A stretch of DNA of 11,835 nt from Candidatus Omnitrophota bacterium (GTDB taxonomy: Bacteria; Omnitrophota; Gorgyraeia; Zapsychrales; Zapsychraceae), in NCBI GenBank assembly GCA_018062515.1, contig JAGOSC010000064.1, forward strand, positions 1-11,835, read 5' to 3'. The notes under the pieces are model-generated. The model searched no databases and had not been told where the DNA came from. It saw only the letters and a list, made by a program, of their open reading frames with translations. Positions 6,790 through 11,835 of this stretch are shown one piece after another; the first letter of the stretch is position 1, and each line of letters begins with the position of its first letter. The position numbers and the translations under genes were made by a program.

Positions 6790-7722
6790 ATGAAAAAGAA
6801 AGTCCTAATCACGGGAGTCAACGGATTTATAGGCCAGGCATTATGGCAGTATTTAAGGAAATACAAAAAATCCATCGATGTCTATGGAATTGCCAGGGCA
6901 AAAAAATCAAATCATCCCAATATATCGGTTCTCGACGTACTTAATCCCAAAAAACTTGAGTTTTATTTAAATCATCTGTCACCAGATTATATTTTTCATT
7001 TGGCCGGCGGCCGGATGAATGATTTCAATACATTGGTCCAATCCAATATTGGAACCACAAAGGTTTTACTTACGACATTACAAAGAATCAAATGTCGTCC
7101 GGCCAAAATAATCATTGCTGGATCAGTCGCTGAATACGGAATTCCCCTTAAAAATAGCCGAGGTATAAATGAACGATATGTGGCTAAACCATTATCTAAT
7201 TACGGTCGAGTTAAACTAAAGCAAACAAAATTGTCTTTAAAATACGCGTCTCAAGATTTGCCTATTGTCGTCGCGCGGATTTCGAACATCAGCGGAACCA
7301 ACACGCCGGAACAATTAGCGGCGGGTAGTTTTTCTAAAGAAATTGTCTCTCTGGAGAAAGGAAACAAACAAGGGACATTGGTGACAATGAATTTAAAAGG
7401 ACGACGAGACTTTTTGGATATTCATGACGTTTGTTCAGCATTATGGTGTTTGGCTGAACATGGAAAATACGGACATATTTATAATGTTTGTTCCGCCGTT
7501 CCTGTAATAATGGAAGACATCCTTTTCAAATTAATCTCTTTTTCTAAGATCATAGATGTTGAAATCTGTGAAAATGAAAATTCTGGTTCAGAAAGTTTTG
7601 ATGTGATTGGAAGCAATGCTAAATTAAGGAAACACACATCATGGAAACAAGAAATTAGTTTAGATGAAAGCCTAAGAGATACATTAAAAAGCTGGCGTAA
7701 AAAATTAAATGGTAAGCGATGA
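6790..7722 (+). CDS. Extended SDR, Rmd-like NDP-4-keto-6-deoxysugar reductase
   Basis: A 310-residue extended SDR. The loop TGVNGFIGQAL (8-18), Ser112 in AGSVAEYG, and Tyr138-x3-Lys142 in NYGRVK form the cofactor and catalytic set. The Arg in GIARAKK after the second beta strand suggests NADPH. RRDFLDIHDVCSALWCL in the middle, GHIYNVCSA after it, and the C-terminal pattern of GSNAKLRKHTSW followed by SLRDTLKSWR resemble GDP-6-deoxy-D-mannose reductase (Rmd). Such enzymes reduce the 4-keto group made by a preceding dehydratase, giving sugars such as GDP-rhamnose. Here it follows the LegB-like dehydratase and the nucleotidyltransferase by 12 bases, so it probably completes a second NDP-6-deoxyhexose. 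The substrate is not proven; a C4-epimerase is the main alternative. The start has no obvious ribosome-binding site. Confidence 0.78.
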   Translation: MKKKVLITGVNGFIGQALWQYLRKYKKSIDVYGIARAKKSNHPNISVLDVLNPKKLEFYLNHLSPDYIFHLAGGRMNDFNTLVQSNIGTTKVLLTTLQRIKCRPAKIIIAGSVAEYGIPLKNSRGINERYVAKPLSNYGRVKLKQTKLSLKYASQDLPIVVARISNISGTNTPEQLAAGSFSKEIVSLEKGNKQGTLVTMNLKGRRDFLDIHDVCSALWCLAEHGKYGHIYNVCSAVPVIMEDILFKLISFSKIIDVEICENENSGSESFDVIGSNAKLRKHTSWKQEISLDESLRDTLKSWRKKLNGKR

Positions 7723-8903
7723 GAATTTTAATTGGACATAACCAATACCAGAATTATGGCGGCGAGGATGCGGTCGCGATGGCTGAACAAAGATTATTGG
7801 AAGAGCATGGGCATACCGTCTATAAATATACTCGTTCCAATACGGAGTTGAAGAATTTTCCTTTTAAAGAAAAGTCACGTTTTATGTGGTATCTCGCCTG
7901 GTCCGATAAAAGTTACCAGGAATTGAGAAAAATCATTCGTGAATTTAAACCGGATATTGCGCATTTCCACAATATTTATTTTATGATGACCCCGGCGGTG
8001 TATTATGCCTGTCAAGATGAAGGCGTGCCCGTGGTTCAAAGCTTACACAACTTTCGGCCATTATGCGCGAATGGATTGCTTTTTAGAAACAATCATGTTT
8101 GTGAGAAATGTCTAAAAGGTTCCTTATTAAACGGGATATGGCACAGATGTTATCAAAAATCCTGGATTATCTCAGCTTTATTGGTACGAATGTTGAGCGC
8201 TCATCGCAAAATGAACACGTGGAAAGATAAAGTGGATGCGTTTATTACAGCCACTGAATTTACTAAAAGTAAATATCTTCAAGCCGGATTTGCGCCAGAT
8301 AAAATATTTATCAAACCAAATTTTCTTTATGCTTCACCTCCAGAATTGAAGGCTGATCAAGGATATGCGCTCTATGTAGGTCGGCTCAGCGAAGAAAAAG
8401 GGGTTGAGGTCTTGGTCAATGCCTGGAAAGAGATTAAGGATTATCCTCTTAAGATTGTTGGCGACGGGCCGCTAAAAGCGTATTTATCAGGGCTTTTACA
8501 CAATAATCAAATTCAGAATGTGGAATTGTTAGGCCATGTTGATGACAATAAGCGTAATCAATTACTACAGGGCGCAAAGTTTGTCATCGTTCCGTCGATT
8601 TGTTATGAGACCTTTTCTCTTATTGTCGCCGAGTCAATGGCTTACGGTGTCCCGGTTATTGGCAGTCGGCTGGGCAGTCTTCAGGAAATTATCGAAGATC
8701 AGAAAGACGGTATGCTATTTGAGGCTGGAAATTCTCAAGATTTAGCAAATAAAGTAAAACAATGTATAAGTTCTCCTGAATATGAAAATATGCGAAGACA
8801 GGCTTTAGCTAAATATCAAAAACAATTTTCAACTCTCGCCAATTATGAAATTCTAATGAACATATATAATAATGTTTTAAGTAAAAATTATCCTCGTTCA
8901 TAA
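7719..8903 (+). CDS. Family 4 (GT-B) glycosyltransferase with a four-Cys segment
   Basis: A 394-residue retaining glycosyltransferase. The N-terminal acceptor domain has the Gly-rich NYGGED (12-17) and HFHNIYF (82-88). The C-terminal donor domain has LYVGRLSEEKGV (218-229), the VGDGPL loop (247-252) and the EX7E motif, Glu297 and Glu305, in CYETFSLIVAESMAYG. Cys116, Cys128, Cys131 and Cys144 between the domains form a C-x11-C-x2-C-x12-C pattern, which I recall in a subset of GT4 proteins and which could be a metal-binding or structural site. Start and previous stop share ATGA (7719-7722), coupling it to the second sugar module, so it may use that sugar. It is the last gene before the 100-base gap. 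Donor and acceptor are unknown. Confidence 0.9.
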   Translation: MRILIGHNQYQNYGGEDAVAMAEQRLLEEHGHTVYKYTRSNTELKNFPFKEKSRFMWYLAWSDKSYQELRKIIREFKPDIAHFHNIYFMMTPAVYYACQDEGVPVVQSLHNFRPLCANGLLFRNNHVCEKCLKGSLLNGIWHRCYQKSWIISALLVRMLSAHRKMNTWKDKVDAFITATEFTKSKYLQAGFAPDKIFIKPNFLYASPPELKADQGYALYVGRLSEEKGVEVLVNAWKEIKDYPLKIVGDGPLKAYLSGLLHNNQIQNVELLGHVDDNKRNQLLQGAKFVIVPSICYETFSLIVAESMAYGVPVIGSRLGSLQEIIEDQKDGMLFEAGNSQDLANKVKQCISSPEYENMRRQALAKYQKQFSTLANYEILMNIYNNVLSKNYPRS

Positions 8904-9003
8904 GTCTTTCCCACCTCATCAGAAATAACTTTTTAAGTTTGAACTATTGTGATAATATTCAATGTAATTTTCATCGATCGCATATTATAAATATTAAAGA
9001 CAT
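8904..9003 (+). promoter_or_regulatory. 100-base AT-rich intergenic gap, possible internal promoter
   Basis: This is the only sizeable non-coding gap between genes in the window and divides the GT4 gene from the chain-initiation genes. It is strongly AT-rich towards its right end, with TTGAAC at 8939-8944 as a -35-like element, but no well-placed consensus -10 follows; TATAAA at 8986-8991 is the best -10-like string. I see no convincing hairpin with a T-run, so no terminator is called. The ATG at 9004 has only a weak AAAGA (8997-9001) as ribosome-binding site. An internal promoter is plausible from position and composition only. Confidence 0.3.
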
Positions 9004-9756
9004 ATGATTAATAAGATTAATATCTTAGGTGTCCAAGTAGCGGATACCGATATTTCTAAGACAACTCAATTTGTCCAACAGGCGATTAAAGATCAGACGA
9101 AGGCATATATCTGTTTTGCTACGGCATCTACATTAGTCGATTGCCAGAATAATTCCGCTTACCGTGACATCATCAACAATGCGGGAATGGTCGTGCCTGA
9201 TGGAATTCCTTTGGTGTGGATGGGAAGGATAAAAGGAAGTCATACGATTCAAAGAACGTGCGGTCCGGATTTTCTGCCGGAATTTTGTCGAATAAGTCAG
9301 GATATGGGTTACCGCCATTTTTTTTTCGGCGGTGTGGAGGATACGCTAAAACAGTTGATGGCCAATTTAAAAACAAAGTATCCGGCTTTGCAAATTGCGG
9401 GATATTATTCGCCGGGTTTGCGAAAGGTCGGGCAAATGGAAGAAGCGAAATTGGTTGATCAAATGAATTCGACTAAGGCGGACGTTCTTTGGGTCGGGTT
9501 GGGTTCTCCTAAACAAGATATTTGGATGGCCAATCATCGGAGTTTATTGAATATTCCGATTCTCTTTGGTGTAGGTGCAGCATTTGATTTTTTATCCGGT
9601 CAAAAGAAAAGAGCTCCCAATTGGATGAAACGTTGCGGTCTGGAATGGTTTTACCGTTTATGCAGTGAACCACAGCGTCTCTGGAAACGTTATCTGTTGG
9701 GAAATATAAAATTTATTTATTATCTGATTAAAAAAGAATTATTGAAATATGGTTAA
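9004..9756 (+). CDS. WecG/TagA/CpsF family (GT26) glycosyltransferase
   Basis: A 250-residue membrane-associated glycosyltransferase. Family marks are ILGVQV (7-12), FATASTLV (38-45), VVPDGIPLVW (63-72) with the likely catalytic Asp66, FFFGG (106-110), WVGLGSPKQDIWM (163-175), FGVGAAFDFLSGQKKRAPNWM (188-208) and GLEWFYRLCSEPQRLWKRYL (212-231). The basic, aromatic C-terminal tail is the appendage known in TagA to mediate membrane contact. Characterised members add ManNAc or ManNAcA to GlcNAc-PP-undecaprenol, or glucose in some other relatives, as the second step of chain assembly. Here it overlaps the phosphoglycosyltransferase gene by 8 bases, which fits successive early steps. The donor sugar cannot be read from sequence. 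A 9-T run within an inverted repeat lies at 9311-9333 in the codons for the FFF motif. Confidence 0.92.
   Translation: MINKINILGVQVADTDISKTTQFVQQAIKDQTKAYICFATASTLVDCQNNSAYRDIINNAGMVVPDGIPLVWMGRIKGSHTIQRTCGPDFLPEFCRISQDMGYRHFFFGGVEDTLKQLMANLKTKYPALQIAGYYSPGLRKVGQMEEAKLVDQMNSTKADVLWVGLGSPKQDIWMANHRSLLNIPILFGVGAAFDFLSGQKKRAPNWMKRCGLEWFYRLCSEPQRLWKRYLLGNIKFIYYLIKKELLKYG
9311..9333 (+). repeat. Inverted repeat flanking a nine-T run inside the WecG-family gene
   Basis: ACCGCC at 9311-9316 pairs perfectly with GGCGGT at 9328-9333, with an 11-base loop holding nine consecutive T (9318-9326). The bases encode YRHFFFGG, a family motif, so the reading frame is intact and the structure may be only a by-product of codon choice. 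T-runs of this length can cause replication or transcription slippage. Confidence 0.5.
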
Positions 9757-11176
9757 TACACTCGCCAAACGCTACCTGATACGATTATGTTATATCATCA
9801 TTGATATCATCATCATTGCTTTAGCTTTTTACTGCACATGTTTTATCCTTCCCGGAAAACTCAAGTTTGATTTATCCTTTTATCATTTATTTTTTTGGTC
9901 TGATAATCCGTTTCGATCAGTCTTTCATTTATGGATGCTGGTTATTCTCATCTTGAATTATTCGATTGGCCTATACGAAACGAAAAGAGAGCTGTCGGAG
10001 GTGCTGGAAGTTTGGCAGGTTTTGAAGGCCAATTTATTGGCCGCCTTAATTGTCATCGTTTCCATTTATGTGGTCAAAATTGAAGGGTTTCCGAGATCGA
10101 TCTTTTCCACGTCGTGTATCTTTTTATTTGGATATTTGTCCATTTGGCGGGTCTTAAAAAGGGGTTTTGTCGATTATATTGTTTCTCACGGATACAACAA
10201 TTTTAATGTCTTAATCATCGGTGCGGGAAAAGTGGGCTCATCTTTGGTGGATGAGATTAGAAGCCGGCCAAGCATGGGATTGATTATCGTCGGGTTCTTG
10301 GATGATTTTAAACCCGTGGGCCAGGAAATTAACAAAGTTCCGGTGATAGGTAAAATTCCGGATTTTTTCCATATTGCCCGCAAAGAGTTCATCACCCGCG
10401 TCTATATCACTATTCATCTTGAGGAATCGAAATTGTCCGAAGTTTTGGAACAAGCAAAAGAATTTGGCATTGATGTGCATGTCGTTCCGCACGGTTATCA
10501 GCTGATCGGCGGGCGATTTTCTAACTCGAATATCGGGATTATTCCTGTCCTCCAGTATTCCGGAATGCACATGATTCGGCAACAATTTGGAAAAAGAGTT
10601 TTTGATTTTATTCTGGCCATTTGTATCTTTATTGTCTTATCACCTTTATTTTTAATGATTGCCATTATGATTAAACTCGACTCTCCAGGGCCGGTTTTTC
10701 ATCTCTCTAAGCGATTTGGGCGTAAAGGTTACAAATTTAGAATGCTGAAATTTAGAAGTATGGTGCAAGATGCTGAGAAGAAATTAAACGATCTTCGTTC
10801 AAGAAACGAAGTGGATGGACCTATCTTTAAGATTAAAGAGGATCCGCGGATCACACCATTTGGAAAAATACTTCGTAAATATAGTTTAGATGAACTTCCT
10901 CAATTGATTAATGTGATTAAGGGCGATATGAGTCTCGTCGGCCCTCGTCCATTGTTGACGGGCGAAGTGGAAAGAGATGACTTGCGCCAATTACAACGGC
11001 TCGAAGTCCGCCCGGGAATGACTGGATTATGGCAGGTGAGAGGTAGAAGCGACGTTTCGTTTTCACGTTTATTGAGATGGGATGTTTGGTACATCAATAA
11101 CTGGTCATTTTGGCTGGATTTAAATATTTTATTTGAAACATTGCCTGTCGTGATTCGAGGGAAAGGGGCTTACTGA
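9749..11176 (+). CDS. Polyprenyl-phosphate sugar-1-phosphate transferase (WbaP/WcaJ type, polytopic)
   Basis: This 475-residue inner-membrane enzyme transfers a hexose-1-phosphate from an NDP-sugar to undecaprenyl phosphate, starting the lipid-linked repeat unit. Order of parts: about four N-terminal membrane spans (13-35, 57-76, 92-110, 117-137), a cytoplasmic Rossmann-like domain with GAGKVGSS (158-165), then the bacterial sugar transferase domain from KRVFDF (282) on. That domain has the membrane helix with LSP (298-300), the DSPGPVFH segment (311-318), MLKFRSM (332-338), the catalytic Asp381-Glu382 in YSLDELPQL, KGDMSLVGPRPLL (391-403) and RPGMTGLWQVRGRS (421-434). The length and architecture match the large WbaP/WcaJ group rather than the single-domain PglC type. 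Start overlaps the WecG-family stop (ATGGTTAA, 9749-9756). Glucose, galactose or another sugar is possible. Confidence 0.93.
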   Translation: MVNTLAKRYLIRLCYIIIDIIIIALAFYCTCFILPGKLKFDLSFYHLFFWSDNPFRSVFHLWMLVILILNYSIGLYETKRELSEVLEVWQVLKANLLAALIVIVSIYVVKIEGFPRSIFSTSCIFLFGYLSIWRVLKRGFVDYIVSHGYNNFNVLIIGAGKVGSSLVDEIRSRPSMGLIIVGFLDDFKPVGQEINKVPVIGKIPDFFHIARKEFITRVYITIHLEESKLSEVLEQAKEFGIDVHVVPHGYQLIGGRFSNSNIGIIPVLQYSGMHMIRQQFGKRVFDFILAICIFIVLSPLFLMIAIMIKLDSPGPVFHLSKRFGRKGYKFRMLKFRSMVQDAEKKLNDLRSRNEVDGPIFKIKEDPRITPFGKILRKYSLDELPQLINVIKGDMSLVGPRPLLTGEVERDDLRQLQRLEVRPGMTGLWQVRGRSDVSFSRLLRWDVWYINNWSFWLDLNILFETLPVVIRGKGAY

Positions 11177-11181
11177 TTCGC

Positions 11182-11835
11182 ATGAAATGGACTGAGCGCC
11201 TTGATCAATGGATTAGATTTCTCTTATATGTCCTTATTTTCTGGATGCCATACAGCAAGGCCGTGATTGAAACCTCTGTGCTGATGGCGCTTTCCTTATG
11301 GATCGTCAAAAGAATCATTGGATTTACTCAGCTGGATAAAAAGGAAAGGTCCCTTCTCAATTTTATGAGAGCTCTAAGGCCGCCTCATACAAAACTTACC
11401 CTACCTATTTTTATTTTTTTAGGATTTGGCCTGATATCGGCCGTGTTAAGCGATTATTCTGCGCAAGCTATTAAAGGCTTGATTTGCAAGACCAGCGAAT
11501 GGTTTATTATTTATTTTTTAATCTGTGAATCATTTAAGAACCGCAAGCATGTGAACATCGCCTTGACGGTGTTAACCGTGACAGTCGTCGCTGTGGCTCT
11601 GGATAGTTTTCTACAGTATTATATAACGCACCGTGATCTTTTTATGGGAAGAATTATTTCTGCGGGCGGAAGGGCAACGGGAAGTTTTGAGGCCCCGTCG
11701 AGCTTAGGCGCCATTTATACCATTGCATTACCTTTATTTATTATATTATTTCTGGACCGGACAAAGCCAGTTTTGAAACGGTTCTTTATTTTCCTGGCTA
11801 TTTTCATTTTTATTTGGTCTATGTGCTTGTCCTTT
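11182..11835 (+). CDS. O-antigen ligase/polymerase-family membrane protein, N-terminal part (cut by right edge)
   Basis: An open frame from ATG 11182 runs 218 codons to the window end without a stop. The protein starts MKWTERLDQWIRFLLY and is strongly hydrophobic, with likely spans at about 12-46 (two), 74-90, 105-117, 125-146, 174-191 and 200-218. The segment SAGGRATGSFEAPSSLGAIY (160-179) fits the R-x-G-x-F-x-x-P-x-x-LG element that precedes a span in O-antigen ligase and Wzy polymerase-type proteins. The catalytic loop would lie beyond the edge. The gene follows the sugar transferase gene by 5 bases, with a purine-rich GGGAAAGGGG upstream (about 11159-11168), rather far from the start to be a standard ribosome-binding site. 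It would be the second protein of this broad family in the locus, so one of the two may polymerise and the other ligate. Family assignment is moderately sure because half the protein is missing. Confidence 0.72.
   Translation, partial: MKWTERLDQWIRFLLYVLIFWMPYSKAVIETSVLMALSLWIVKRIIGFTQLDKKERSLLNFMRALRPPHTKLTLPIFIFLGFGLISAVLSDYSAQAIKGLICKTSEWFIIYFLICESFKNRKHVNIALTVLTVTVVAVALDSFLQYYITHRDLFMGRIISAGGRATGSFEAPSSLGAIYTIALPLFIILFLDRTKPVLKRFFIFLAIFIFIWSMCLSF

Noticed and set aside
8904..8950. Rho-independent terminator after the GT4 gene
   Set aside because: No stable GC-rich stem precedes the short T-run at 8929-8934, and downstream genes continue the same pathway on the same strand.
10238..10585. 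Minus-strand open frame of 115 codons opposite the sugar transferase gene
   Set aside because: It is antisense to the Rossmann-like domain of a well supported gene, with no family motif or ribosome-binding site.

Overview
The window is one continuous stretch of a cell-surface polysaccharide (O-antigen, capsule or exopolysaccharide type) biosynthesis locus. All twelve genes I can support lie on the + strand, and most are separated by a few bases or overlap by 4-17 bases, so they read as one or two long operons. Both ends are cut: the left edge holds the last codons of an RfbF-type cytidylyltransferase, and the right edge cuts a polytopic membrane protein. I see no tRNA, rRNA, CRISPR array, insertion sequence or phage gene.

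Layout. (1) 1-2599 is a CDP-sugar module: rfbF tail, rfbG (CDP-glucose 4,6-dehydratase), a short RmlC-like cupin epimerase and an extended SDR that is probably a 4-ketoreductase. Together they should turn glucose-1-phosphate into a CDP-6-deoxyhexose. (2) 2596-5089 encodes a GT2 glycosyltransferase and an O-antigen ligase/polymerase-like membrane protein with an unusual repeat-bearing, charged loop. (3) 5073-7722 is a second nucleotide-sugar module: a LegB-like 4,6-dehydratase, a single-domain sugar-1-phosphate nucleotidyltransferase and an Rmd-like SDR reductase, with no aminotransferase. (4) 7719-8903 encodes a GT4 glycosyltransferase. (5) After a 100-base AT-rich gap, the only sizeable intergenic stretch, comes the chain-initiation module: a WecG/TagA/CpsF glycosyltransferase (9004-9756) and a WbaP/WcaJ-type polyprenyl-phosphate sugar-1-phosphate transferase (9749-11176). 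(6) 11182 to the right edge is the N-terminal part of a second O-antigen ligase/polymerase-type protein.

How the parts fit: the phosphoglycosyltransferase loads the first sugar on undecaprenyl phosphate, the WecG-family enzyme probably adds the second, and the GT2 and GT4 enzymes extend the unit with sugars that include the two 6-deoxysugars made by the modules. The Wzy/WaaL-like proteins polymerise or ligate the product. A Wzx flippase, a Wzz/Wzc regulator, export genes and most of rfbF are not in the window and may lie outside it.

Organism: the DNA is AT-rich, and the gene set suggests a bacterium with a lipid-linked surface glycan, most likely Gram-negative. The style resembles loci of uncultured lineages such as Omnitrophota, but that is an impression only; nothing here fixes the taxon. 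I found no radically new system. The best leads are the second nucleotide-sugar cassette, the CDP-sugar branch with an epimerase carrying Lys near the usual catalytic His, and the repeat-bearing loop in the first ligase-like protein.
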